From Diphasiastrum complanatum (lineage: Eukaryota > Streptophyta > Lycopodiopsida > Lycopodiales > Lycopodiaceae), in contig CM055111.1 in NCBI GenBank assembly GCA_029204225.1, forward strand, positions 18,432,668 to 18,496,667: DNA of 64,000 nt, read 5' to 3'. This document shows, in pieces, positions 36,850 to 50,234 of this stretch (positions are counted from its first letter, which is position 1; each line of letters opens with the position of its first letter). Both the position numbers and the translations under genes were made by a program. Under the pieces are notes generated by a model. It made no database searches. It saw nothing but the letters and a program-made list of their open reading frames with translations, and was not told where the DNA came from.

Positions 36850-39070
36850 GGCCCTATCATTCAAATTTTATGTCTATCACTATAGATAGCTTGATTGTGG
36901 CCCTTATCACTCAAGGTTGGCCATTGGGTGATTAAATTAGAGTAACCTTGAGTGTAGGACATTCAATTCTATTGGTCGAGATACCTTGAGTGCTATGTTG
37001 CAATTATGCTCCTTATCACTCAGCATAGTTCATCGTCTAGTCATAATTCATAGCTCGGTGAATAGGCTCCTTTCAAATATCTGCCCAAATTGTATATCTG
37101 TCAATCGAGGTAGCTTGATTTTGGATCTTATCACTCAAAATTGTCCATTGAGTGATAAAAGTAGAGGAATTTTGAGTCTAGGATATTCAAATGAATCAAA
37201 TTGATGTGGTATTTATCACTTGTTGACATCGTATCTGATCAATAATTTAGATTAATCAGATTTGATCCCTCATTATTGAATTGGCCCCTATCACTTGAGA
37301 TGGCTCAAATTCATATCTCTCACCCACCTTGATGTCTAACATTCAAGATAGGTCAATTTTGCCCTCATTACTTGAAATTGTCCATTGAGTGATCAAATTA
37401 GAGGAATATTTGATTTAGGACATTCAAATAGCTCAAATTTGATGTTTATTGCTCGAGATAGATTGATATGCCTATGTTACAAGTTTGCTTCTTATCACTC
37501 GATGAATCTCAACTTTAGGATATTCAATTTGCTATAGTTTGATCTCTTATTGATGAAAGTAGCTCCTATCACTCGAGATAGCACAAAATTAATGTCTATC
37601 ACTCAAGATAACTTGAATTTGATGCCACATATGAAAAAACTCAAATTTGGTTGTTTTCAATAGACATGACTTACTAAATGATTGAAATAGACCAAAATTT
37701 AGTTTGGTACGTTCAAATTTCTCAAGTTCCACCTCTCATTGATTGAATTGGTCCCTACCACATGAGATTGTCAAATTTGATGTTTGTAACTTCAAGTATC
37801 TCAAATTTGGCCTTTTTCATTTGAGGTTGTCGATTGAGTGATCAAATCAAAGGAGTCTTTGCTTTAGAACCTTAAAACAAGTCGAGTTCAATCCATTTTC
37901 TATGCAACTCACCCCTATTGAATTTGATGTATGATCATTTGAGATAGCTCAATTTTGTCTCTTATCATTTGAGATTGCTCATTGAGTGCTTAAATTAGAA
38001 GAATCTTGAGACTAGGACATTCAGGTAGCTCAAATTTGATGTCTATTCTTTGAGAGCTCAACTTTGATGTCTAACATGCGACTTTGGTCATTATCAGCCA
38101 ACAATGTGGCTCATTGAGTGAGCAAAATTGGTCAATATCAAGTTGGTACATTTAGGTTGATTGAGTTCTACTTCCTATCAATGAAATTGACCCATATCAC
38201 AAGAGATAGCTCAAATGTAATCTCCATCAATCGAGATAGCTCAATTTTGGTTGTTATAAGCTGAGGTTCTTCATACAGTGATTGAATTCATAAAATCTCG
38301 GGCTTACAAAATTGGAGAACTCAAATTAAATGCCTGTTATTTGGGACAGCTCAATTTTGATGTCTAACATGCAATTTGGTTTTTATGACTTGATGTAATT
38401 CATCAAGCAATCAAACTCAGTCATTTTCAAGTTTAGGATGATTAGATTGCTTGACTTTGATCCCTCGTCATGGAATTGGCCCCTACCACTCAAGATAGCT
38501 CAAATTTGATGTCTATCAATCAAGATAGCTCGATTTTTGGATTGCTAGATTGCTTGAGTTTGTCTAGATTGCTTGAGTTCGACTCCCTATCAACGGAATT
38601 GACCCATATCACAAGACATAGGTCAAATTTTAGATGTTTTGGTCGCGATAGCTCAATTTTGGCTATTATGTTCCTTGTCACTCGATCAAGTTTAAGCTTA
38701 GGACAATTGGATTGCTTTAGTTTGATTCCTTATGGATGCAAGTGGCCCCTATCACTCGAAATAATTCAACTTTGAGGTGTGTCAATCAAGATGGCTCAGT
38801 TTTGGCCTTTATCATTAGAAGTTGCTTCTAAAGTGATCAAATTCATGGAATCTCAAGCTTACAAAATTCAGATAGCTCAAATTTGATGCTAATCGCCCAA
38901 GATGGCTCAAAGATCATGCCTAACATGTGGTTTTGGTCCTAATCACTCAACATAGTTCATTTTTTGTGTTCAAACTCGATCCATCTCAAGTTGACACTTA
39001 CATCACTTGAGTTTGGTCTAGCCGTACTAATGGATTTGCCCCTACACTTGTGATTCTCAAATTTCATTTT
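36850..39070. repeat. Degenerate tandem repeat, about 2.2 kb
   Basis: A phrase of about 75-80 bases built on ttatcactcgagattg, ccattgagtgatcaaatt, gaatcttgagttta and ggacattcaa recurs at about 36,890, 37,110, 37,350, 37,800, 37,950, 38,240 and 38,800. Between copies lie variants of tcactcaagatagctcaaatttgatgtct. Spacing is about 150-560 bp, so the higher-order unit is eroded. No coding sequence. It may be an old satellite or minisatellite. Confidence 0.75.
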
Positions 39071-39099
39071 TATCACTCAAGATAATTCGAATTTGATTC

Positions 39100-41180
39100 C
39101 TATGAATGAGAAAGCATCACAAGTACCACCCCCCCCGTCTCTCTCTCTCTCTCTCATGCGCGCGCGAATGCTCAAAAAAACTGTACAGTATAGGCATGAA
39201 ACCAAGATTTTCATTGGTTGACATTTTGGCCATCGAGAGAAAGAGAAAGAGATTGAAATTTTGGGGCTTTTATAGCTAATGATCCTTGAATTGGGTCTTG
39301 ATTTTGGGGATTTTGGAGCTCTTCGGGCCATACTTTCCCGCGCTATTCCTCTCCTCTGCTCGCCCTTCTCTCCTAGTCCACCATCACGCTCATCCAGCTC
39401 TCCTCTTACGTTCTATTGTTGCGCTCATCCACCATCGCATGCTGATCTTGGTGATCGTCCGCCATCGCGGGTTCGTTCTCTCTCTCTCATATGTTTTCAG
39501 GGTGGATATGGTGAAAAAAGCAAACGGGATCTACTTTCCTGAAAAAGTAAATGTTTTTCATTTCTTTTTATGGAGTGAAAATGTTCTTGCATCTAGATGC
39601 TGCAGCCATCAGATGTTGTGAAGTGCTTAAAGCTTCTTGTTGAATCCTGAAATTCCGTAGCTTTTTGACAACTGCTCACCATGTTAGGCGAAAGTAGATT
39701 ATTCAATATAACGTATATATTTCTGATGCAATAGCTAACATTCAGGGATCTCCATTTGTTGTAATCTGAATATGGCCACTTATAAACTGTGAGATTTCCA
39801 TGAAATTTATTTGCATGTGGTTTTGAGTTATCACAAAATTAAAGCTGATAGTGATAAGTATAGTATCTTAGTATCACAGCTTGTATAAGTAGTATCTAAA
39901 GACTTCTTGAAGATCTTGCAGGAGATTTGGGATTGGCAAAGGACCTCATGGAAGATGATCTAGCTTCTTCTATAAGTTAAGGAACATCTGACCATTTAGA
40001 TATGCATAATATTTTGTGATAGTTTAAGGTATTGCTAACTTTGTTGAACCATGTTGTGAATTATTAATCCAGTCGGATGAGTGCCTGTTACTGTAGATTT
40101 GGCTCTTTCTTAAGTCTACTAAGCTATATCTTCGAAAAATAAATTTTTTTGCCTTTGTACATGTTTTATAACATGTATCAAAAATTAATACATCAACAGT
40201 AATGCTACTCAGAGTTTGATCATATGATGCTCTTGTTGTCTACTAGATCTCACTCATTCATACGTATCTGAAAGGTGTTTTGCCAATTCCACTGAAATAT
40301 GTTCATATATGCACATTGCATGCTGAGGTACATGTGAGGCACATGTGATTGAGAGACTTATTAATCTTCACATTCTATTTGCTTGGAATACAAAACCAGA
40401 GTCCCTGTCTAAATCAGCTATCAAAAAGTTGGAAGAAGTTCTTTGAAAAACATGATTACATAAAGGAAATGTCACAATTGAAAAAAGTGAGAAATTGTCT
40501 GGAAAGTCAGGAAATGTTCCTAATAAGCCATCAATTGGAGGTGCTAAAGCAAGGATATTCGTATCCAATCACACTTGCAAAGAATCCAGTATCACTTATT
40601 GTATTTGGAAAGATATTGTTTCAGTAACACAAGAGAATAGAAGAAGTACTCGAATTCCACACATGTATGGCCAAAGTGCCACGTGGAAATCTACTCCTAA
40701 AGTAGGTTAGCTTGAGTCAAAATAAGTGGTTGCATATATTTGGTAGATATTCCTACTTTATATGATCTAGACCTTGATTTATGATGAGATTCTGACCAAC
40801 TAGCTATCTACCAAGCGTGACTCTAGGAAATAGACTAGGGTTTCATTTTAGGGCAAAAAGGTTGAGTTAACTTCCTTATTACATGCTAGAAATTCACCTA
40901 ACTTTACAAAGGAAGTGAGTTTTGCTATGTATTCCATTTCTCCATAGTGAGAAGATAGATTAATTTTGGAGCACATTGGCAATCTCGGATTTGCTCTCTA
41001 TGTACATTGTTTTTCTTTGATCCAAATGAAACCAACACTTAGTACACTTCAAACACTATCTACAGGCCGTACAACAGGCTACTCTTCACACATGTGGGCT
41101 CAGATCTATGTTCTTGATCTTTGATTTGATTATCAATGCTTGTTATTTGTCAAATTGCCAATCTAGATCAAGATTTTGTT
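39100..41180. other. Unassigned; no gene recognised
   Basis: 39,270-39,560 is less AT-rich and has overlapping frames rich in Pro, Ser and Leu, ending near a cag-gtggatatgg junction that could be a splice acceptor. This might be a 5' exon or promoter of an unknown gene. 40,349-40,710 has two overlapping frames without known domains. A short CT run and an alternating cgcgcgcg lie near 39,138-39,166. Confidence 0.25.
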
Positions 41181-41199
41181 GACTAGTTTTTTGATAGAT

Positions 41200-41560
41200 T
41201 GTTAAGCAAGTATATAATTACTCTTGTGGATCTTGACAAAGTAATTTTTACATCTCTAATTCCATCTAGATCATTACCACACAGAATAATGTCATCTACA
41301 TACAATACAAGAATAATGATTTTACCGTCATGAACTCTTATATACAATGATGGATCATATGCACTCAATACAAAATTGATGTACATGAGAAAAGAGTTTA
41401 GCCTAGAGGACCATGCTCTAGGTGCCTGCTTAAGCCCATAAAGGCTCTTATTAAAAAAATACACCTTTCCTTCATGCTTTTCCTTGATGAAGCCCTCGGG
41501 TTGCCTCATGTAGATCTCCTCCTCCAAATAATGTAAGCTGAATAAAGGGCCATTGAAGAT
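41200..41560 (-). pseudogene. Copia reverse transcriptase fragment
   Basis: The minus strand encodes [41 protein letters not shown] and LYVDDIILCGND, the palm region of a copia RT including the YVDD active site. The preceding QLDV block has been lost. It resembles the 17.1-kb fragment more than the 24-28 kb element. Confidence 0.85.
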
Positions 41561-41967
41561 GATCTTTTGTTGTATTTCCAAGGACATAACCCAATATTTT
41601 AATGGCTAGATCCCTCTTAACAAAAACAATTTTGAATGTTCCTCTTGAGTAATTATGGCCTCCTAAGCAAATAGATAAGGCCTTAATTGCCATTATAACA
41701 GTGGCAAAAAATGGACCATAACTTGAATAATATATACAAATTTTACTATTTACAAAACTTTTCAAGTAATGGGTGAGCGACGATTCATTTTGCCCAACAG
41801 CTGATCCCTCGTGAAGTCCTCCATGTCTCATTGTAAAGGAATCTATTTCGATGGTATTCAGCAAGGAATTCCAAATGATATATTTACATTGAAGGAAAAA
41901 AATGCTATCTCAAACTTTTACCTCTTGTATTTTAGAAAAAATATTACAATAACAAAATTATAAATCA

Positions 41968-42630
41968 ATGTTATACTTTATAAGTTCATCTGAGCGTAGT
42001 CTAGATCCTGATCCTCCTAGTCCTCCAAGTCCACCTAGTTCACCACCACCTGATAATATGGCTGACCCAGCGCCACCCACATCTACAAAAATCAGATACG
42101 GTTTCTTCAAGGGTCATCATCTAAAGATGCGGACAGTTATTTGTCTCAATTTGAATCTATTACTATAGCAAATAAAAAACATACAGCTAGAAATTTTCCA
42201 GGTTTTCTGCGGAAGCAGGTTAGGATTTGGTACAGTCAATTAGTACTGGAAATGGTTAAAAAACCCAGTAGATACACCATCATATTCAATATTATTTGGG
42301 TGGAAACAAATATTTTTTTCCAAGCGTTCTCACAGCTAGTCCAATAGGTGGTCACCTTTTGAGATGGGGTGAGCAGACCTGCTGAATCCTGGATCAATTT
42401 CATAAAGTGCTATGAGATTGATGAGGATGAGAAAATACCAACAACATCCGAGTCGAGGGAAGTTTTGGGTGGAACCAAAGCAAGCCTGACTGAAGGGATG
42501 GTAGATGAAACATATTATGTAGAAATAAAAATTAACAAAGATAGAATTTTGAGTTTATATAAACACCAATCGAACTAGGAATGTGAAGAATATATATTAC
42601 TTTTTCAAAAATACCAAAATGTATTTGCTT
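41968..42630 (+). pseudogene. Gypsy gag and protease/RT-junction remnants
   Basis: A Pro-rich start (SPPSPPSSPPP...NMADPAPP) is followed, after a frameshift, by SYLSQFESITIANK and RNFPGFLRKQ, a Ty3/gypsy gag pattern. At 42,590-42,650, YILLFQKYQNVFAWS matches the segment just before gypsy RT. RT and RNase H are then missing, since the integrase zinc-finger region follows directly. Internal deletion has removed at least the RT core. Confidence 0.6.
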
Positions 42631-42635
42631 GGTCC

Positions 42636-43260
42636 ATGGACTATTTAATAGGAATACCAGTTAAATGTGATGCATGTCAGAGGATGGGAAAACCCAGCTT
42701 CGCGACACATTGGCCACTTACTCCAATTATTCCCTTAGCACCTTTTGAGAAGTGGGGGATAGATTTTGTAGGGCCTATCAAACCGATCACTCGTAAAACT
42801 CATCGACGTTACATTCTCGTTGCTACGGACTATGCTACCACGATGGTAGAGGCCAAAGCCATAGCTAAAAATGATGCTAAGGCTGTAGCAAAGTTTTTAT
42901 TCCAAAACCTTATCACACGATATGGATGTCCCTTAGAACTCATTAGCGATAGGGAAACTCCTTCCCTTAATCAAATCATCGAGGCCATGTTGTCATAATT
43001 ATCTATTACGCATCGCCAAACCACTCCATATAATCCAAAAGCGAATCGGCTTACGGAGCGGGCAAACAAAATCTTGTGTCAAATTCTGAATAAGTAATGG
43101 AAACGCATTCTTCTGATTGGGATCAAAAGTTACCTTCTGTCTTATGGACATATAGAACTGCCGAAAAGATCACAACTAGGCAGACTCCATAGTATCTTTT
43201 GTATGGAATGCATCCCATATTACCAATAGTTTTTGAAGTTTCGATGTTTCGCATTAGTAA
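42636..43260 (+). pseudogene. Gypsy integrase
   Basis: It begins with the second half of the zinc finger (CDACQRMGK). PFEKWGIDFVGPI (first Asp), YILVATDYATTMVEAKA, ELISDRETP (second Asp) and, after a stop at 42,996, the TTPYNPKANRLTERANKIL block with its catalytic Glu follow. Stops and frameshifts occur at 42,996, 43,095 and beyond. It is of the plant gypsy type and clearly non-functional. Confidence 0.85.
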
Positions 43261-43589
43261 TGAAGAGCGAATGGATGAACACGGTAGTCTCCGGGAGTGA
43301 ATGATATCTGTTACGCAACTAGAGGATGATCGTCGTCTTTCATCAATCGAGACTGAACGAGTTCAGATTAAAAGATAAGAAATTTTTGACCAATCCATTA
43401 AAAAATAAAAATCAATCGAGGGGACTACGTGCTTCTGTATGATAACAGAGACATGTTGTTTCCTGAGAAATTACATACTAGATGGATGGGACTTACAAAG
43501 TCATAGAAGTTTTAACAACGGATTACTTCAGTTAGCCAATCTTGAAGGACATTTACTTGATTACCCACTAGTTTACCATTACGAGCATC

Positions 43590-46415
43590 ATGGCGATTGT
43601 GTTCAAAACGCATCCAAAACCAATCTTACCGGTTTTACAACCATTAGCTATACGAGCACAGATTGAACGACTTCTTCAATTTGATCCCTCAGTAATCCTT
43701 ACGGATGTGTGCCATGAGTTGATTTGAAATCTGAGCGAGACAGAGGAAGGACATATTTCCACCACTGTCTGGAATCAAGAGATCGTTATTACAGAAGGAA
43801 TTTACTATCGTGCCTTAGGTTTGCCTATGGACGACAGTATGCCTGTTACAAAGCCCGACTTCATCACTGAGAGCGGAGTTTTTCAGGAACAAGCTTATCT
43901 CGAGAAAATAGGTTATAAACTCTCTTATATCAGAGACCCTAATCTCAAAAGCTTTGTGTGCTTACTTCTTTTTTCTTATTGGAGGAAGAGTATACCATTT
44001 CTAACACGAATATGAGATACCTGCTGAGAGCCCTGAACAGAGAATCCATTGCCTTTAGATAGATTGCTTTTAAGCACTTCTGTCAGTTAGTAAAGATTAA
44101 TCAGTTTTCTAGGCTTGATTTGCAATTTGGTATTCTATGTATGCATGCCGATGTGTTAACTATGTAGGAAGATATTAGAATTGCACCGGTGCTGCCAGGG
44201 TTAGCCCCTTCAGTTGAGGCTGATTTCCAAATGCAAGCATCAAAGGCAACCACTATAGAGATGGCATCATCATCATCAAGCCAACACCAAAGGAGCTCGG
44301 TGAAGATGTCCTCTCTGTCATCGCAATATAAGCCACCTTCCAGTGCAGAAAGGAGCCAAGAAATGGAAGAAAAAACAAAAAATGTTGTTGAGCAGGAGCA
44401 GAACCAAGAAGATATCTAGCAGGAGCCAACACAAGAAGAAAAAGAATTTCTGATATTCAGCAAAAAAGTGAAAGTGATGTCGAGGCACCAATTCTTGATG
44501 AAAAATTATATGTGAAGACTTTTGGTACATTGTTGTCAGACACACAAGTAGCCATTCAACATTTTGCCAGCCTAGAGAAAGTCTCAAGGAAGCTTGGATC
44601 AAAATATGATTCCATTTGAACAGACCTAATCCAGAAGAATAATGAGCTGAAAGAAATCAAGGCTAAGCTATCACACAAGAGCAAAGAGCTTGAAGCAGCC
44701 CAAGCAGAGCTGATCAAGAAAGATACAGCCCTCAAAGAAGCAAAAAGTAGACATGATGCTACGCTGGAGGTACTTGAAGCAATTCAAGAGTAGTCCAATG
44801 CATTTGAAAATGAAAATCTATTGCTCAAGCAGCAGATCCAGACCCTGCAGGCTTTTTTGCAAGAGGAAAGACATGCACGAGCTACTTTGCAGAGTAGTAA
44901 CGAGGAGCTAAGCGACAAACTCAGCAATGCCATTACCAACAAGGAGAGTGCCCAAGCAAATCCAAGCAGCTTTAGGACTCTGTTGCCTAGCTGTAGAATT
45001 CTACAGACTCTGTTGAGGAAAGGCAACCAAATCTATAAGAAACAAGCCGAAGAGACAATTCTATGGCGGATAAGTGCCGAAATCACATTGGGAGCTTGTG
45101 TATCTCATGGGAGATACATGATCGACCCAACAACTTGGAAAGGTATTCAAGAAAAAATTATCCAGACCTTCCAGCTGCAATATTTGCAACCCTAGATGGT
45201 TTTATATGAGAAATTGAAAGAAGAACTGGAAGAGGCTAAGTTTCAATCAATCCAAATCCAAAATTTTGAAGATAAATAACATGTCCAGCGCCAAGACCAG
45301 TCTACGCAGATGGATGAGCCAGCTAAAGATACATCAGAGAAGGCCATCTAGACAGATATTGTTTTTAAGTAAATCCAAAAAGATCAAGACGTGTAGACTG
45401 ACCCTGAGGATGCTGTGAAGCCAAAAGCAACCAGTGACACAGCTTCTTTAGACCAACCAGCAACTCTAGCAATCATTTCGTAGCAGGCTGAAGCACCACA
45501 CAATGGAGTTGTCGAGAGAAGAACAAGGTAGTGTATTCACTACTAAAGACAGAATTTCAGACATTCCAACAAGAACTAACATTTTTTCTTCTACCTTTTA
45601 ATAGTCCAGAACTCCAGTGAAGAATGGATTACCTTCTTTTACCTAAACTTTTTGGTTATACAAAAGAACAATGGGAATGCCCTTGGATTTTTTCTAGCCT
45701 AAACACTTTTTGGGCCAAACTAACAGTGCACCAAAAAGGTATCTTTGCTCTTGCCATTGTTCAGAATAAGCTCAATGTGCAAACTAACTATATCCATGTT
45801 GTTACAGGATCTTTGCATATATATATCCTAGAATATCTAAAAACATTTGAAAACAATATTTTTCCAGCTTTGGATGAGTATCGGAATAAGCTAGACCCAA
45901 TTAACATTTTTGATGTTAATTGAGTAGTTCCTAGACCCGATCCAACTCCTTCCAAGTTCTCTAGTCAGTTATTATTCCTTGATCTGTGGGGAATCTACAC
46001 AGATTGGGAAGCTAATTATTCTCATTATTTGGAGGAAGTTAAAGCAGATGATATACTTCGCTCCACTAACCCAATAACCAGACCATACTATACTTACAAT
46101 TATGTAAATATTGGTTCTCTCATTTCATATGCCCTTTTGTCCATTCAACAATTGTACATTAAAGAAAAATTCCCAAAATATACATATGCAGCCCTCTCAC
46201 TAATTGTCCCTTCTGCTGAGATGTCTGAAATCTTGTCTGGGGATAGTTGGTACACTCATCTTGAAAATAACACATTGATCGACAACCCCCTTGCACCATT
46301 GGGAAATCAAGGAATGGGAGGTTATTCGAATTTATCATTTCAGGAAGATTACAACCAGAAGAACAATTACTACCTTGCTACAAAAGGGATGACCTTAGAG
46401 CAAGTCAATGAATGA
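43590..46415 (+). pseudogene. Long 3' coding region after gypsy integrase, with coiled coil
   Basis: Several pieces on one strand, broken by single stops, follow the integrase. One contains ITEGIYYRALGLPMDDSM, reminiscent of plant transposon-associated extra ORFs. A Ser/Gln-rich stretch is at 44,190-44,420. A heptad-like coiled coil rich in Glu, Lys, Leu and Gln is at about 44,600-44,970. Frames at 45,624-45,923 and 46,029-46,415 follow, the last ending LEQVNE just before the polypurine tract. The position matches additional ORFs of some plant gypsy lineages. I do not recognise the family and see no envelope features. Confidence 0.5.
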
Positions 46416-46526
46416 AATGAAGCCCGAGCAAAAGCTATTTTCCATAGAAAGCCAGCCAGCAGGAAGTGACAAAGAAGATTGTAAGCAATTTGTTTGCGAG
46501 CCACTGCACAACTGAGGAAGGGGATA

Positions 46527-46900
46527 TGTGGAGCCTCATGATCCCACATTATCCAAAATTATTGTTTATATTGTACATGTAAATGTGTTATAGTGCCTAT
46601 ATTCATATAAAGGCCTACTTGCACTTTGTAAATTCATATTTAGATTAGAACTCGCGATGTTTTGTGCGACGTTCTTGATGAGGAATCAGGTTCGTGTATC
46701 GCGATTTGGGTTTTGCAGTCACGAAGCTTCCGCGAAGGAACCACAATCCTCTTGCGACTCGGATGGAGTTTAGATGCGATCACTGGACACTACCAGCTGA
46801 ATCACTCCTACAATCCTCCAGAATGTAGTCAAGCTGCTCTACTGATCTACATTTATAAAATTAATGCAGCATTCAACATAGTTTCAACCAAGGTGCGGAA
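46527..46900 (+). repeat. Gypsy 3' LTR (right border approximate)
   Basis: It follows a purine-rich gaggaagggga tract and starts near tgtggagcctcatgatccc. A TATA-like catataaagg lies near 46,608. Its 46,748-46,890 segment recurs inverted at 721-858. I could not find a 5' LTR before 41,968, so the left end of the element is lost or beyond recognition. Confidence 0.5.
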
Positions 46901-46989
46901 TTAAAATGAACGAGAAAAAGAAAAACTCAGACACACGATTAACAACAGAAGCATTTGCATACTAGATCAAACACAACTAGAGAAATTAT

Positions 46990-48175
46990 CTATATTAAAC
47001 TTCCCCTACTTTTTTCAAGCATTGCATTCAAATCCATGCAATGCATTGGCAACATATTCTGCTGGGCTACAACAGTCTGCTTCTTGCTGACTCAGAGACC
47101 TGCTGCTCCTGATGCGATGGTGCATCCTCCCGAGACGCTTTTACAGTCGTCCTTGAGAGATGCCCAGCTAGCGTCACTATAGGAAAGTATCATGAAGCAT
47201 GTACCATGACAATAACACAAGCCATAATCCCTCGTTAATTGAAGATATTGCAAAATTCATTTCGCAATCTTCCAATGTGTCGAGCCTGGGTTCGTGCAGA
47301 ATTGGCTCATCCTGAATACTGCATAAGCAATATCAGGCCGTATATTGTCAGCAAGATACATCAGTGATCCTATCAGCTTCCTCTAAGGTGTGAATTGCAT
47401 CTGTTCTCTCTCTTCCTCAATCTTTGGACAATTATCATTCGTCAGCACCATCCCTACGAGCATTGGAGTGTTCGCTCCTTTGCAGTTCAGCATCCCAAAG
47501 TCCTCTAGGATCTTCTGGGTGTATCTGGACTGGTGAATGTTTAGCTTACCTCCCTCATAGTCCCTTTCAATTTGCAAGCCTAGGTAACACCTGGCTTCTC
47601 CCATATCCACGATCTCGAAATGTTTCAAGATGTTTGTCTTTACTTCAACAATAAGCTGCTCACTTATCAGAGTGTCATCCACATACACAGCCACAATGAT
47701 GATTAGCCCATCTGTAACTCTGACATATACATTGGAATCAGCCAAGAGAGGCTTCAATCCTAATGATTTCAGGGCTTGATCTTTCTTCTTGTACCATTGT
47801 CGGGCTGATTGTTTCAGACTGCAGATGTTTCTATGCATTCTGCATGCATAGTCAGAAAGTGAATTTGAGACAGATCCTGGGGTTGATCCATGTAGACCTC
47901 TTCGCCTAATTCGCCATGCAATAAGGTTGTCTTCTCATCCACAATGTGGATCTTGAGGTCATAAGCTGCTGAATTTTGTTTTCAAGATCATCGTAGCTAG
48001 AAAAGACTTCTTCCCTCAAATAAAAAATATCTTCTATATCACTAAAAGATATATAACTATCATTGTTTATAGTATATAGAAGAAGATATAATATAGGTTT
48101 TTTAGGACTATGAGATAACGTCGGTTCCGACAAAATGATTGAGCGAGAAGTTGTCTGCTCAAATTTTGAAGCCAT
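46990..48175 (-). pseudogene. Copia RT/RNase H remnant with fused gag start
   Basis: Reading leftward: a short start MASKFEQ at 48,175, then LLHGEL and VYMDQPQ of RT (about 47,900), SARQWYKK, AVYVDDTLI, ARCYLGLQIER and YTQKILEDFGM (47,838-47,383). Then come a GSLMYLAD-type block and RNase H with SDASWASLKDDCKSVSGG and SKKQTVVA (about 47,190-47,050), with stops. Everything between gag start and RT is missing, so this is an internally deleted element. The lineage differs from elements 1-3. Confidence 0.75.
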
Positions 48176-48344
48176 TGCGACATTGCGGCTTCAGCTCCAA
48201 TACTATATCAACATTTGTTTCATCTACAACCATTGGAATAGATACATTAGTTGTAGTCAAAGGAATTTAAGATAAACCTTTAGACTCATCTTTTGCCACC
48301 TCAACAGAAATATAAAATATGAAAGCCATGCCTTTTATAAGAAG

Positions 48345-48445
48345 ATGACATTTTTTATCATGTATATCATAGTGAATGTACATTTTATCATGTATATCAC
48401 AGGGACATTTTTTATCGGGTATATCACAGTGAATATATCTCTTGA
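48345..48445 (+). repeat. Short tandem repeat, three copies
   Basis: The segment attttatcatgtatatcac-g, with spacers gtgaatgtac or ggac, occurs three times in about 100 bp. Nothing suggests coding. Confidence 0.7.
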
Positions 48446-49720
48446 AGCTTTCATGTACATTTGAGAATTTCCTATCGTGTCTTTGCTTATAAGAAGGATA
48501 AGCGTGTATTAGGTCACGAAAATGTACAAAACTAGAGTTGTCTATATCTATAAGTAGAGTAGTAATAATATTACTAAATCTACCAAGAAGATCAGCAAAC
48601 TAAAAACGATTCTCATAAAAAACTTATCTATATCAAATGGTGCATAGAAAAGGATAAAAAAAAATTCAAGAGATAATGCACTTTCGGCAAGAGTCAATTA
48701 AAATTATTGTGGAAAATTCTATTCCTGTTACTATTGCACATATTCCGCCGAGGGGTCTTGATTAAGAAGAACTGGATGTGGAGATCATAGACCAAAAAGT
48801 TGGTATTCAGACGGAGCAAAAGAAAGATGAGATACAAGAAGGAAAATAGAATGGTCAGCCTTCATGGGGATGAACTGAAATGTATTTCAAATGTACAGAA
48901 AAATTTATACAAATATATTGAGTTAAAATTATGATCTTTTATGCATCCTCAATTTCGATTGTTGTTGTTATATCTTTGCATTTCATGTGCTCTTCTTGCC
49001 TTATCCTTATCTACACACACAAAATTAAAATCATTGTAACATTCAACATCTTGAAACAATAACAAATCAAAATTTAAAATTTGCATATTGAATAACATAC
49101 CTTAACACCGCTCAACAAAAATTGATAGTATCAAAGAAGGTCAAACTAGAACATGTCAAGTTCTAATCGAATGACTCCAATCTTCCTCCACCTCGATTAC
49201 TATTACATCCATGTCCAGTATGAGGAATTCGGAATAATTCCTGACATGGATAGCCGGTCACTCCAGTGCATGTGGCTATTAGTTATGCCTCGTCATTCTG
49301 GGCTTGACCAGTAAAGTAATTTATAATCATATGTAGGCCCAGACCTATATTGTACATGGGAGCACTTGCATGGTGTTTGACTGCTATGATTGAAGAATAG
49401 GAGGGCAATTGCTATTCCAGGTTGCATGGGGTGTTGGATTATTCTCCTATTAATCGACTACTTAATCTTCGTCCAATTTTTATCCAGACCTGTACCTTTC
49501 TTCATGTTTTTACACAGTCTACATAATTACTCAAAAATGGCTCATAGGTGGCTCCAGCATTTAGTGTCATCATCAACAAATTTCGTGTCGTTTGATTGGC
49601 AATCAATGACAAATTTCGTGTCGGTTGAAAGACAATTTATTGTTCAATTTGTTTTAAAGCTATAGACTTGCCCTAATTTTATAGCAAGTAAATTTCCAGG
49701 AAGATCCAGATGGATTCCAA
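48446..49720. other. No gene recognised
   Basis: AT-rich sequence. A 91-codon frame at 49,390-49,665 has no known domain and includes a repeated TNFVS phrase coming from a short DNA repeat (acaaatttcgtgtcg). Confidence 0.35.
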
Positions 49721-49721
49721 C

Positions 49722-50234
49722 TCACTATGGCCCACTAGCCATTATGGTCTACGATCTAATTAGTTGTCCTACTATTGGACGTTGTCGCATTTGCTTAGTA
49801 TAAATAGCTGCTCATATTTCTACATTATAGTGAATCAAGTATTGAATAGTTAGTGTTCTCTCTCAAGCCTGCGGGCTTGGACACTCTTGAGTATTCTAGC
49901 TCATTTCTTTAGAGTTGATTAGAGATTTCTATTGTGGTTCTAGTCATCAGTAGTTGCGCTTAATTCAGACTTATATTTAGTCACTATGGCCCACTAGCCA
50001 TTATGATCTACGACCTGATTAGTTGTCCTACTATTGGATGTTGCCACATTTGCTTAGTATAAATAGCTGCTCATATTTCTACATTATAATGAATCAATTA
50101 TTGAACAGTTAGCGTTTTCTCTCAAGCCTGCGGGCTTGGACACTCTTGAGTATTCTAGCTCATTTCTTTAGAGTTGATTAGAAATTGCTATTGTGGTTGC
50201 TCATCAGTAGTTGCGCTTAATTCAGACTTATAGC
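49722..50234 (+). repeat. 259-bp tandem duplication with LTR-like promoter
   Basis: Two consecutive copies begin tcactatggcccactagcc at 49,722 and 49,981, with about 95% identity by eye. Each holds a TATA-like agtataaatag followed about 40 bases on by the ctctctcaagcctgcgggcttgg hairpin (aagcc/ggctt). This looks like an LTR core duplicated in tandem, but no TG...CA ends or PBS are seen. Confidence 0.65.

Noticed and set aside
43590..46415. Envelope-like gene behind the gypsy integrase
   Set aside because: I see no signal peptide, transmembrane anchor or cleavage site; the coiled coil alone does not support it.
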